The notes under the pieces were generated by a model. It did no database searches and was not told the origin of the DNA. It worked only from the letters and a program-made list of their open reading frames with translations. A DNA stretch of 64,000 bases from Melanocharis versteri (taxonomy: Eukaryota > Chordata > Aves > Passeriformes > Melanocharitidae): positions 45,596 through 109,595 of the forward strand of contig VZTG01001889.1 in assembly GCA_013397845.1 (NCBI GenBank), written 5' to 3'. Below are positions 29,100 through 40,982 of the stretch, piece after piece (within the stretch, counting starts at the first letter, position 1; the number at the start of each line of letters is the position of its first letter). Made by a program: the position numbers and the translations under genes.

Positions 29100-32000
29100 T
29101 CCTCGGGGGGAGATCCAGTTGCAGATTCTCTGGAACAGCTGAAGCTCTGCCACTGGAATACAGCTTGCTCTCCATCTCTGGCAAGATCAGCACTGATGGG
29201 TATCACTTTGGTTGAAGGTGTGTTCATTGCTACCCACCTAATCTACCCAAAATTGACAAGCTTCAAAGAGAACTTTTACTACTTTCTCTACAAGGTAACC
29301 TAACTCTGGCTTTTCAGAGAGAATCTTCCCCAAATCAGTTTTGCTTCAGAATAAAGCAAAGGCCCATGTCTAACCAGATGAATGAGTGAATTCTCTGCAG
29401 TGTAGAAACAGAACATGAGTGACGTCATGTTCTGATTCTTCATGGCCGTGTCTGCAGATGGGAAAATGGAACGTAAGTGCCTCAGAGATTTAGTGTGGAT
29501 GCTGAGCTTCACCTGCCCTGCTCTGAGTTCTTCCTGAAGCTCTTTTCCTTGGTGTGGCAACACCCAGGGGCCCTGCAGCTTGGCAGCCCCAGGAAACCTG
29601 CTTCTCAGTGGGAGTGACAATGGAAAGCCATGGGGGTGGCCTGCTGCAAAATGCAAAGGGCCTGATCATCATGAATCCTGAGGATGCACAAACCATGCCT
29701 TGCTGCTTCCAAAGCCATGCAAGCCCTGAGGGAAGGGATTTCTGGGTCCCCGTTTCTTTGTAAGCAAGTCAGGGGGTACTGTGAATTCCTGGTAGGAGTC
29801 CAGAAGCTGGACTTGAAATTCTTTAAATCCTTGCAGTCAGCAGTGATGGGCTGACCCTCCTCAGCAAACCTATGAACAAAGCAGAATTTCAGAGGAAGAA
29901 TCTTTCATGGTGGTTTAAAGAAAGTTAATTTCTGTAACGTCAGGACGTTTGTCTTTGGCAAATGCTTAAATGAGCCTAAGAACATCGGATGTTGTCTTCC
30001 TCCTCTTCCAGGGTGCAGGAATCCCTTTATTTTGCAGGAATAAGGAGCAGTTGACAAGGGAGGGGTACAAGCAGACCTGGCTTGTGTGGACAGGGTCTGG
30101 GGTTGGCTGAGCATGATGGACCAGGGCCTTTGCCCTGTACATGGTGCAACTGAGCCCCTCACATCACACACCCCCCAACACCACCTGCTGAGGAATCTGG
30201 ATATCTGCACAGAAAAGGACAGAGCCCATATGCCCTAGCTCTGGTTCTCCTCTATGGCAAAGGCACTTAGGCTTCAGCCTTGGCCAGGGTGAATGGCAGT
30301 AGGTGCCTTAAAGAGTAATGGCAGAAACCATGATCTTCAGCTAAGGATTATTTCCACCTAAATTTTCTGAAACTGCGAGCCACCAGTGTCAGGGTGACCC
30401 CAGTCATTGGGAAACCACTCAAAGATGAGAAAATGAATGGGACTTCCTAGCAATTACGCTTTCACCAATTCCCCAAAAAAGCGATGAACACCCAGCTGGG
30501 GAGGGAGGGGGGCGAGTAGGAATAGGAAAATGCTACTAACCTGCATTATGTTTGCAGTTTTAAATAAGAAGCTTCACTGACTCTAGTACTACTTCCTGAA
30601 GGGAAACTTTTTTAAAGATACAATCAACAGGAAAAAAAAAACACTTTGTCTTTTCAAATTTGCCTGTACAACCTGTTTATTTTAGCACAACATGTGTACC
30701 CAGCTCTGCACTGTCACCAGAAGCGACTCCCCAGACTTTCTAAATTCTGTACTGCTATTTTTTCCAAGTTAAGGCCATGGCTTACAGTTCCTCTATGAAG
30801 TACTTTGGGCACATTTTTGCCGAATCAGGCTTTCCCAAGTTTATCCTCACACGTACTTTGACATTAAACATTTTGCCAGAAGATAGGGAAAACACAGGAA
30901 ATGTAGTGGGAAACCAACCTCTCCTATATCAAATCAACTAAAATTATAAAAAATAATTCCCCGAATAATTTGAAGAACCCATAGGCTCCTTGACAGCCAA
31001 CAGCATGAAAAAGAGACTCTGCCAGCCCCATGGTCTTCATGTGGACTAGAAAACAAAAAATGTGTTTATGTGAATTAAGTGTGGGAGAAACTTCAAACAC
31101 TTTCGTGATACTCTGCTGTTGATGGGCATCTTGGGAGAGTGAGGGCAGAAATGGCCCCAACCGCTCCGGCCGTGGTGGTGCTGCTGCCTGTCCCGTGCCC
31201 ACAGGAAGCAGCAGCAGATGGGCACCATCAGCTGCCCTCAGCACCATGTCAAGGGGCTCCCTGCTCTGCTACGGCTTCCTGCCCTGTCACACGGGGACGG
31301 CCACCACCCACGGTGGGAGGGGAGGGTGGCGCAGGAGCAGAACACCCCAGGAGAGGGGTTCTTGCCCCTGTGTGATGATACACAAAGTGCAGAACCAAGC
31401 AGAGACATTTTATGTCAAACAAGGCACAGATTTATTGCTGTAACTCACTGGGCAGGTGGCACAGTGGTGAAGAGTTTCTGTCCACTTCCCATTTTGGTGG
31501 AAGTGGGGGTGGATTTCCAGCAGGGAGACCACAACACTCAGCCTCCAGACAGCAATCCATGCACACACCTCACAGGAACAGGCACACACTCAGATATACC
31601 GTGGTTAAGAGCCAAAAACAGCTGCAGGATAACAAAAACATCAAGTCAGTGGAATTGCTGTAGGGAATTGAACTGAGATTCAGGCAGTTGCCTGAGATGG
31701 TAACTGCAAAGCTACTTGTCTGAGAGCACCAAACACCTACTGTGGCTGTTGGCCTGGAAGGGTTGGTTGGGTGCAAATCCCTTCCGGGTTAAATAGTTTG
31801 GCTGCAGCCTCAGCCCTGGCAAATGCTTTTGAAGCCAGGGATCTACAGGAGATGGAAGGCTTTGGCATGCATCACTCAGGTGAGAGACTTTCCTTGCACC
31901 TCTGGGCCGCAGCATCCATTTCTTCAATACCATGACTTATTTTTGCTTTATCTGCATTTAGTCAGCAAGGTGCCAACTACTTTCACTAGGAAGAAAACCC

Positions 32001-35000
32001 AGAGGCCTCCAAGACACTCCTGTCTGAACATTTTGTTTCTAAGTGGAATTTACATTAGCAATAGAAAACCAATACTTCGATTTTCTGATGCTTCCTTCAG
32101 TATTACTTCAGTGGTACACCTCTGCTGCCTGTATACAGACTGCTGCATAACACCTGCCCCAAAGTACTTTGGGTTTGCAAACTTCAGAGAAGATGAATTT
32201 TTAAATTATTTTTTTAACAAAAACTGCTTTATGACCTGCCTGAAGTAAAAAACTGACTTACGTAACTCACTACTCCCAGGTGCAACTTCTCCATGCATCT
32301 TCCTCCTACATACCATGTTTTAGGCAAAGAGTTTTTTGTGCCCTAGAAATTACATTGAAAAACACAAGCAGATGAGATTATCTACAAATAAACACCACAA
32401 ACCAAAGTAATAAATATAAATGATGTTTTCAAAAGCTTAATAATTTGCAGTCTCCCTGCAACTTTGTGTTTAAATGTCACACCAAATATCATCTCATCTA
32501 TTTCAGTATGACAGGGTTTGCTGCCCCCCCTGGGCAGTCTGCCAGGAGGCAGCGTTTATTCTCTGCCTACTGCAAGATTACATCTTTGGGGAATGACATG
32601 CAGTTTGCAAATTCTCCTTCATCTGGCTCCATCCTACTTGTGTAATTTGATCTCTGCAGGAAAAGTAAATTGCTGGAGCTGTAGTGCACCCTTCCCTCCA
32701 GCTGCAGCGGCTGAAGGAAGCAGGAAGGTTCCAGCACTGCCAGCCCTGCACTCATTGTTTGTAAAGCCAATAAACCCAACCACTGATTCAAGAGATACTA
32801 CATGTGCTGATGCTACACATTATGCCATGACCCACATTTGGGTTTTTTCAGCTTATAAAATGTTTTATTTAATTGCTCCGCTAAGTAAGTAACAGCACAC
32901 GTGAGAGAATGGCCTGGAAGACGTGTGATGGCTTCTCCATGAGGATTTCATAGAAGGCAACACTGGAATAGTGTTGGAAATGAGACAATGGTTAGTAGGG
33001 TCATCCAAAGTCAGGCCCTCAAGGACAAACAGAAGTTACTTATATCACCTCAGTTAAAGCATCCACTGGACCTCCTGAGTTCTTATGCAGTTTCTTAATG
33101 CAATGATCCCATCCTGTCCCTCCACAAATCTTCCACCTGCCACAGGGGTGAATTTGGCTGCTAAAGCAAAGGTGGGAAGCTGACTCAGTTGCCTCCCTTT
33201 GCTCAAATTCCCAGGGAGAGTGAGCTGAGCATGAGGACACTGCGGGGAAAGGAAAGGCACCTGGGAGAAGCAGGTGCCCTCTTTGCCAGCCGTGCTGGGT
33301 TCCTCTTCCCATCCTGAGCCAGGGATGGCCAAAGCAGCTGGGTGGGAACATTCCCATTCCTCCTGCTGACCAACTGCCACTGGGATGGCCCAGTACCGAA
33401 GTGAAATTACTGCCTTTTTAACTGGGGAGGCACAAATTCAGCCCAGCTAAAATTATGGACTGGCATTCCGCCATTTCCTACAGAGCCAGGGTGGAGAACG
33501 GGACACTGCCATAGAGAGGTGTAGCCCCTGTAAATCTGACAGCCATTGGTCATATCTGTTTCTTTCCACTGATTTCCATCGATTCCATCCATGTCCACCA
33601 ATGCCATCCCATGCTGGTCGTGGCCATGATTTCAGCCTCTGCTCTTCTTTTGTGTGTGGTGATTGTGGCATCCAACCTTGGCTTTGCTGCTGGGAAAAAA
33701 ATACAAAACAAATTTAAAAACCATGGCTTTGGGTACAGAACAAAGCAAAATTTCTGGGTTTGGTTGCACTGAGGGTCTCTTCATATGGCTTCTCTGTTTT
33801 CTGGTGTCATCATCAGAGATGCAGCTGTGGAAAGGCCCAACCAATGCTGACCCAGTGTGCACCATCACCCCCTGGACTCTCCTCCACATGGGGGCAAGAG
33901 GAGTATGATGTACCTAAAATAACCACTTGGATCATTTCTCTGAATTAGTTGGGACCTCCCTAGGGTGGCTTAAGTCAAGCTTGAAGAGCATGAGGTGGCA
34001 AGGCAGGGTGGGCACAGACCTCTGGGACCCCTCTGTATTCTGTCCCTGGCCACAGCTGGACATACATGGCAAAAAACAGCAAAAGCAAAACCATATCTTC
34101 TATGACAAGGAGACCCAATTCAGGCTAGGCCCACATACCTGGGGTTCTGTGTCCACTCTGATCAGCAGCACTGGGCTCATGGTTGTGGTGTCCCAGCACC
34201 CAGTCCTTTTGGGAAGGACAACTTGACTGACCAAGACTCTTGGAAGGCGCTGTTTTGGTTCCCTGCATGTCCCATGCTCCTGGTGGCTCTGATCTCCTCT
34301 CACACGAGCCCTCCCTCTCAATGCTCTTTCTCAGAACTGGGCTCCACTTTCTAGGTATCATTTTCTACCCCCACAACCCAAATTGGTACGTCAGCTTTTC
34401 CCATCAGCAAGTTCATGTTGCGATATCAATAGTTTGGGGAATTATGTTATCTGCCTTTGGGGCAGTGATGTACACTCTCCCAAGCATGGTTTGCAGAGTG
34501 GGGTAATCCAAAACCATGGGAACACTCTCCACAGGCCCATAGCCCTGTGATCCTGCTGGGACAGTGCACCAGGGCACAGTGGTGGGAGTCATGGTGTGTT
34601 CTGCTCCAGCAGCTTGGCTCAAGGGAACCAGGGACACCTGCTTTGGGACAGGCGGACATAACACACTCTGCACTGCGCAGCCTTGGATATACACCAGCCC
34701 CTCCACCTGAAGTGATGGGAGCACTCCAGACTCCCACCTGGCTCTAACCCAGCCTCTTGAATTCACAGGAAGTTCAATGACTGGGAACTCTCGTCATCTC
34801 TTTTTCAGGAAAATGGATTTTTTCAGGTTAATACAGGAACAAATGGTGAGTGCTGCAGTCCAGTCCTGCCACTGCAACCTTACGTCAATGGTCATCCCAT
34901 AGAGAAGGAGTGCAGTGAAGTGGGAAGGGGTTTGTTTGAAATATGAAGTTCAAGTTTCCTCAGGCTCCCCCAGGCTCTGTGACACCTTGACTTCACTGAA

Positions 35001-36440
35001 AATTTAAAAAAGAAAAGGTTTAAACTTAAATGTTTCTACATTTTCTAAATTCATTTTACAATTTGCACTATTTATAAACCTCTGAGCAGGTACCAGCTGA
35101 AGTTGGGCTTCCCTGGACAGGGTTTGCCCCAGCTGGGGCAGCAGCACTGCAGGGCCATAGGGAGCTGGTGACAGCAGAGCCACGAGGTGCTGCTTCACCC
35201 GTGCATGCAGGAGAATGCAGCAAAAGGAATTTAACAATTTGGAGAAGAAATGAGCCATTTTGTCAAGTCAGCTTTTTTCCCCACAAAATTTCTGCTGACA
35301 AGACCAGCCATGGTGGGAAATAACTACAAGTTTTATTCTGTTCTCCTGCTCACGTATATGGTGGTTTGAATCCCTGAACTGCTGTTGGTTTTCTGATGTC
35401 CCTTTGGATGCTGTGAGAGGGACAGTGTGGCATGGCATGAGATGGCATGGAACAGCATGGGACACCATGGGACGGTGTGGAATGCCAAGCTGGGCACTAC
35501 AGGAGCCATCCTCCCACAATGGGATTTGTGCTACAGAGCTGAGTAAGTCCTGGTTGAAACCAAATACCCACATGTCAGAAAACACCCTCAGCTACTTCTT
35601 CCTTTACAAACAAGAACACTTTTTTTTTGTTTTTGCATATGTTTAACATCTTGATAAAAGTTTTGAGGTTTTCTTTTCCTTCAAATCTTTGACAACTTGA
35701 GCTTGCTGAGGCTACTGCTATTATGGCAAAAGGACATGAATTTTTCCTGGCACACAGTTCAGCTCTTCCTCTCCAACAGCATCCCTGTGCCAGACCCTTC
35801 CCTGAAGAGCTGCCATTGCCCATGATCCCCCTTTCTGCTGGTGGTGGCCAAACTGCAGCACAGGGCACTCTGGTCCCAGCATGGCCCAGGGACCACTGGG
35901 AAAAGGAGCCTTAAAGGAGGAGAGGTCGAGCTACCTGCTGGTGCCATGTCATCCCCTATGAGACACCAACACCCAGGGCAGGAGCCTGGCAGGCATCCAG
36001 CTATGCACATTCTAGAGCTGAACCTTCTGCATAGCTGTTTGTCTTTTCCATTGTGGAGACCAGGAAAGCACCAATGGATGTTTCTCTGCACATAAGATCA
36101 TGCCTTGACTTTAGTCAAGCCTTGCAACATGCTTGGTTTAGTCCTGCACATGTCCATGGTTTTCCACATGCAGCACACTACAAACATGCTTGATAGTAAA
36201 TAGATCCTTGAACATTGAAAATAAATTCTCATCTTCTTATCCCAGTATCTCCTTATCTATCTGTCAGGTGATTAAAATCTGCATGTATATATAGAAAAAC
36301 AGATAACGTTATTCAAAGTATAGAGAAGTCTTTGCCACCATTACGTAATGCCCTTCTTTGGGGTATCTCACTTCCCACTGCATCCTCTGTGCTGCACAGG
36401 AAGACACCTATATTTGGCAGTCGCAATGGAGACGCAGGTC
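29100..36440. other. RAD50-IL13 intergenic region
   Basis: No gene was recognised in about 7.3 kb. Numerous 60-150 codon open frames occur on both strands, but none has a domain, a signal peptide with splice context, or a family match. A short degenerate tandem array of about 10-bp GGCATG-like units is at about 35,425-35,480. TTTATT motifs at about 30,678 and 31,431 could be poly(A) signals of unknown minus-strand transcripts, but nothing supports a gene. The right end holds a group of GATA-type sites listed separately. Confidence 0.5.
36191..36306. promoter_or_regulatory. Cluster of GATA-factor consensus sites upstream of IL13
   Basis: Four WGATAR matches on the two strands fall within 116 bp: TGATAG (36,191), TTATCT (36,253), CTATCT (36,257) and AGATAA (36,301). 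They sit about 150-260 bp upstream of the IL13 TATA box. GATA3 controls type-2 cytokine genes in mammals, so a role here is a reasonable but untested inference. Such sites also occur by chance in AT-rich DNA. Confidence 0.35.
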
Positions 36441-36451
36441 CTTCTTCACTC

Positions 36452-36459
36452 TATAAAAG
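36452..36459 (+). promoter_or_regulatory. IL13 TATA box
   Basis: TATAAAAG lies 85 bp upstream of the IL13 start codon, giving a leader of about 55 nucleotides. This matches the TATA-containing, inducible promoters of the mammalian cytokine. Confidence 0.75.
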
Positions 36460-36543
36460 TGGTGCTGTTTCAAGCAGAGAGGCAGAGAGGCCCTGGCCAT
36501 CCAGCCCAGCCAGCACAGGACGTGCTCAGACAGCGGTGACAGA

Positions 36544-36727
36544 ATGCTCCCTTCACTGAAGACAGCTTTCACTCTCCTCTCCCTGCTCCAGCTCATCTCC
36601 TCCAGAGCCGTGACTCCATCTCCCCAGCAAATACTGAAGGAAGTCATCCTCCTGATCCAACATCTCAACTCAGGAGTGCAGGTAAATGCTGCTACACCTC
36701 TCGGCTTTGCTTTGTTACTGACCTCGT

Positions 36728-36771
<44 letters not shown>

Positions 36772-38490
36772 TTCTTCAGTGTCCAAGGCCAGGCACCGGC
36801 ACTGCCACCACAGAGACTGATGCCCACCCGGGTGGCAGGAGCCGTTCCCGCTGGCTCAATCCACTCCATCCCACCTCCCACTTGGGGCAGTCTGGCCTGT
36901 TTCAGCCTAGACTTTGTGTGATCAGCACTTGACTTGGTGGTACAACCAGCTCCTGTGATCAGGTCAGACAAAGTTTTCTACCTGACATTCGGTACTTTGC
37001 AGAAAAAAGTGCTGAGGAACAAGAAAATCTTCTGTGTCAGGGTGACAGAGGCAGCTCGGGGACGTGGACATGTGGTCTAGGCAGTGTGAGCTGCCAGCGG
37101 GTCCCTACTCTACTCCCACTGAGCACACAGGGACTCTCCTGCGTCTTCCCAAACAGGCTCCTGGACACAGGACCAAACCCAGGTCCTGTGTCCAGGAGCC
37201 TGTTTGGAAACTATTTGCTGAAAGATGGATCTCAGTGCTGGCAGCACCAAGGGTGCACCCATGCCGTGGTCTGCTGGAGAGGGACGGAGACACAGTGCCC
37301 CTTCCTGGGAGAGGGCACAGCTGGTGACTCTTTGGGGATGGTCTCATAATGATGGTCTTATAGTGAGACAGTCTCATAAGCATGACTCTCCCTTGTGTTG
37401 CCTCTCCAGGTCCCCTGCAATGACACCCGAGTGGCACAGGTTGCCTTCACGGATCGAAAGGTAAACACCTATGCAGAGATAGCCAGAAAATGCATTTATC
37501 ATAAACCCAGACATAGTCAGGGCCCTCCTCCCCATGAGGCACAGCACCTGTAGCTGAGGTAGATTTATTAGTCACTGAAGAGCTGCTCAGTGCCAGTCGC
37601 TGGGGCGAGTGTACGGCTCGATGCTGGCTGTGCCCGAGCATCTGCCTCCAGCCCACAGCACTGCTGCCCCAGTTCCCCCCAGTCCCAGCTGTGGGGCACG
37701 GCCCAGGTCACTGCTGTAACATGAAAGCAGGAACCTCCTGCCAGTCCTGGACTGAATAAGCAGCTTCAACTTAATTCAGCTACGTGGTTCTAATCATTCC
37801 CCTCCGTGTTCCCCAGCTGCCGGACCAGGAGCTACTGTGCCAGGCAGACATGGCACTCACTAAAGTCACCAGGTGCAAGGAAGTCTACGAGCCGCTCATC
37901 ACCAACCTGAAGCGCCTGCATGGCAAGAAGGTAAGCAGAGGATGCACGTCTCTGCTTGTGCTGTGCTCCATGGCTCTGGCCCCACGGTGCCTGTGCCTCT
38001 ACACTGAGGGTACCACAGGGCTGATCAGAATTTGTTCTCTTGAATGGAACCAGAGCTGGGAGCTGCAAACCTGCCAGTGCTCCAGGTTAATCTGCTTCTA
38101 TGGGAAGAGGGTGACAGTCCCCACCAGCCCCGGCCGCCCCAGACGAGGGATCATGGGAGTCACACTGCTGGGCACAGAGGCCAGACGCTTGTTCTGAGCA
38201 AAGGACAATTCCTGAGCTCCCGGGACACTATCCTCACCACTCTGAGTTATTTGCCGAATTATTTATGTGGCAACAGAGGCAAACAAAACATCTGTCTGGG
38301 CTGGGAGTCTAGCCATCCACCGTCCCAGCTGCTTAATCGTGCTGCCAGCTCTAATGTGTTTACACTTTTCCTTCCCCAGAACTGCTTCCTGAGGGATGAA
38401 AATGAGATCTACCTGCGCCACTTCTTGCCAGCGCTGGGGAACTTCACCCAGGGGATGTACAGGCGCAGGGGCTCGTCGGCTACACAGTGA
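36544..38490 (+). CDS. IL13: Interleukin-13, complete, 4 exons
   Basis: IL-13 is a secreted four-helix type-2 cytokine acting through IL-4 receptor alpha and IL-13 receptor alpha 1. Exons are 36544-36681, 37410-37460, 37817-37930 and 38380-38490. All introns are phase 0 with GT-AG ends, the IL13/IL4 family pattern, giving 137 aa. The signal peptide is MLPSLKTAFTLLSLLQLISS. Helix A follows (QQILKEVILLIQHLN). Exon 2 holds VPCNDT with C49 and an N-glycosylation site at N50; exon 3 holds C71 and C83; exon 4 starts NCF (C103) and has a second NFT site at 122. Four mature cysteines fit the two disulfides of the family. The reading frame running on past exon 1 into intron 1 meets a trinucleotide repeat and is not coding. 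Position between RAD50 and IL4 supports IL13 rather than IL4. Confidence 0.93.
36728..36771 (+). repeat. (TGA)n microsatellite in IL13 intron 1
   Basis: An uninterrupted TGA/ATG trinucleotide tract of 44 bp, about 15 units, starts 46 bp after the exon 1 donor. It produces a run of methionines in one frame and isoleucines on the other strand, which explains the odd open frames here. Confidence 0.95.
37149..37207. repeat. Perfect 26-bp inverted repeat (hairpin) in IL13 intron 1
   Basis: The left arm 37,149-37,174 begins CCAAACAGGCTCC and the right arm 37,182-37,207 ends GGAGCCTGTTTGG. The arms are exact reverse complements with a 7-base spacer (AAACCCA). Transcribed RNA could fold into a 26-bp stem. 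One mismatch followed by two further pairs extends the stem slightly. Confidence 0.95.
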
Positions 38491-39345
38491 GACAGGCACT
38501 GCTGTCAGGCCGGAGCCCCGGGGTCCCACTGCTGGTAGCTCTAAAATAGGTTTTGCAGAGTGGTTTTGTTTTGTTTCGTTTTTCTTTTTGCTCCTCGTTT
38601 TGTGCACTTCCTCAGCCCTGCTCCAGCCCTTCTAAACCCAACTAATCCTCTCAGACTCTCCCAGAGGGTACGCCGGGCACTCGGGGTCCTCAGCTGTGAT
38701 TGGAAATGTCCGCTGCGCGCCAGGCACCTGACATCTCCCAAATTTTCCGTCCAAGTGCTGTGTGTAAGATGTTACTCAGCCTTAGCAGGAGAGGTCTCGT
38801 TTGGACAAGGCTGCCCTTAACTCTTCCCTGCGGCTCAGCCAGCTCGGATGCAACAACCCTCCCTTCCCGGGAGGAGGGATGCGGGAGGGTTTGCCAAGAC
38901 GGGAGGAGCACGGGAGGAGCAGAGCATCCTGGACCAGCTGCCGAAGAGCCTTAGCTCTTAACTCATTCATCTGCTCCTGTAGCACCTACCAAAACCAAAA
39001 CCAGATTATCTGCTTCCTGTTCCCCTCAGTGATGGGAGGTTTCTTCACAATCATCTTCTCTTCCTAAAGAGATCAAAATCTAGGCTGAAATGATGAATTC
39101 TTCACTGATGTGTTACTACAGCAGCTGAGGGGGAGGCCAATTTCTGGGAGCAGAGCTGGGGAAGTGCAGCATTCGAGAGCAAAAGCTGTGAGGGGAAATG
39201 TGTCAGAGGGGCTGGAATGGTTACTGCAACTTCTATGTGTCTCTTCTATTGTAGGTGGCTTTTAAGTTATTAATACTGAAGACAGGAGAGTCTGTAGGAT
39301 AACTTGGAATCAAATGGGTGCTCACTAGCATCATACTTCTGAAGT

Positions 39346-39354
39346 TTATTTATT
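39346..39354 (+). promoter_or_regulatory. AU-rich mRNA instability element, IL13 3' UTR
   Basis: TTATTTATT matches the class II AU-rich nonamer and lies in a broader AT-rich stretch (39,340-39,390) just before the likely poly(A) site. Such elements give cytokine mRNAs a short half-life in vertebrates. Confidence 0.6.
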
Positions 39355-39455
39355 GTTATATGTTATTTAAATAACTTATTTTTATAGTGTGTAATCTAAA
39401 GATTCAAGACCAAAAAGTCCTGGCTGTTGAAAGATTTTCTTTGCTTGGGACCCAA

Positions 39456-39461
39456 AATAAA
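39456..39461 (+). terminator. IL13 polyadenylation signal
   Basis: AATAAA about 965 bp after the IL13 stop, downstream of the AU-rich element, is the best candidate for the 3' end. Another earlier site cannot be excluded. Confidence 0.5.
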
Positions 39462-39469
39462 AAGGAAAA

Positions 39470-40405
39470 GTCAGTATTCAAGGTTTATTTTGAAATTAAA
39501 TGGTAGATCTGTGGAATACAATCATATCTAAAATACTGCTACCTCATTTTAGGGAACTTTTACTGTCTGATTGCCTTTGCACAGCAACAAAGGAACATGT
39601 GCTAATTTGTAATTTATTGTTCTCTCTATTTAAAATATTTGTATTACAAGAGTTAATATATTCAAATTACCATGCATTTGAATGTCTTCATTTTATTATT
39701 TTGTTCATATCAACTATGCACTGATGTTACTGAAGTGTCTCAGGGCTTAGGCAATAAACAACTGAGTTAAGAGCTCTCAGTGCCCATGGTCTGTGCTGTC
39801 AATTCCCTCTTACCTTCAGAAGTTAATGAGGAGCATCGGGAGAGCTGCCTCCTTTGTCAGGAATGCTGGCATATTTGAGGCACTGTACAGTGAATATACC
39901 CACTCTGCCACTGAGAGCAAGGCCTCAAGAAAGGAAAAGGCACCAAAGAAACCACCTGGCTTGAGGCTTAGGAAATTTGTGAAAGGAAGGACTGGAGGAG
40001 GAAGGATGAGAGCCTTTGTTTGGGAGGAAGGCCTTGTGCATGGGGCCATGGTGGGGGCAGATTTGGGGGTGCAGGCTGTGATCTGGGGGCAGTGGGGGCT
40101 GGAAGAGGAGCCAGCAGGAGCCAAAGTGGAGCTGCAGGCAGGGGAAGGCTTGTCTGATGGGAGAGGGAAGGGATGGGGCTGGCTTATTGACCAGAACCTG
40201 CTTAGTGCCAGCAGCACACACATAGGAAAAAAATCCACAAAATAACTGCTGGAAATTGTTATACATGCTCTAAATGCATGCAATAGGGGCTCAACTGCAG
40301 CCTTGGGATTTGCCCTGGATAAATCCCAGCACTATTAGCACCAGGCATGGCAGCAGCAGAAATGTGTGAGAACAGAACATGGACAATACCCTTGAGCACA
40401 CGGTG
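39470..40405. other. Intergenic after IL13, no gene recognised
   Basis: The DNA is AT-rich up to about 39,720, then GC-richer with open frames on both strands (39,793-40,245 plus; 39,816-40,283 minus). These overlap each other, have no recognisable motifs, and are probably composition effects. Confidence 0.45.
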
Positions 40406-40407
40406 AG

Positions 40408-40508
40408 ATGGTGATGTACAGGGCCAGGAGCTGGACTCGATGACCCTTGTGTGTCCCTTCCAACCTAGCTTATTCTGTGGTTCTGTGATTCTGTGATCCC
40501 ATGATCCC
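40408..40508 (+). mobile_element. CR1 LINE 3'-end fragment
   Basis: GGGCCAGGAGCTGGACTCGA, ACCCTTGTGTGTCCCTTCC and tandem ATTCTGTG/GATTCTGTGAT octamers mark a CR1 tail. The copy is only about 100 bp. Confidence 0.85.
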
Positions 40509-40982
40509 TGCTGCCATCAGCTGCCAATCACCACAGGCAAGGTGTGACAGCTGGGCAAAGCCTCATGGCCCTTTCTCAGTGGTTGTCCTGGAATCGCTCT
40601 GGTTTGGGACAAAGAGGGGAAAGCTGAGCCAGTGACTGTGACTTTTGGCAGACCCCAGGCTCAGCAGCCATAGGGATGTTGGTACTTGAGAGCCTGGGCA
40701 GGATCCTTGTGGGATGGGAGATGCTCAAAATCACAGAGCCCAAGGGGCTCCAAGAGGAGAAAAACTGAGGACACATTTCTGAATCAAGCACCTTTCTTTG
40801 GTAGGGAAACAGGGCAGGTCCATCCCTGAGTGGTGGCTGGGATGAAGGCACAGCCAGGACTCCAGAAACAGTGGGGACCCCACTGGCGCTGTAGCTGTCC
40901 CTTCAGTAAGTGATGGGGCCATCACTGCCATCAGCTCCATCCCACCCTTGGGAAAGGACATGGGAATCTTTTCACTCACTAT
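40509..40982. other. Intergenic between CR1 tail and LTR, no gene recognised
   Basis: Open frames on the minus strand (40,576-40,979) carry no recognisable motif and overlap each other. No regulatory element was recognised. Confidence 0.45.

Noticed and set aside
29490..29763. Open frames just after RAD50 that might be an extra gene
   Set aside because: No signal peptide, domain or splice partners; frames overlap on opposite strands.
36682..36921. Continuation of the IL13 exon 1 frame with a methionine run
   Set aside because: It crosses a clear GTAAAT donor and the run is a TGA/ATG microsatellite. Homology and phase place the coding part of this exon at 36,544-36,681.
39793..40283. A 150-codon plus-strand frame and a 155-codon minus-strand frame over the same DNA
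   Set aside because: Mutually overlapping, no family resemblance, and no matching exons nearby.
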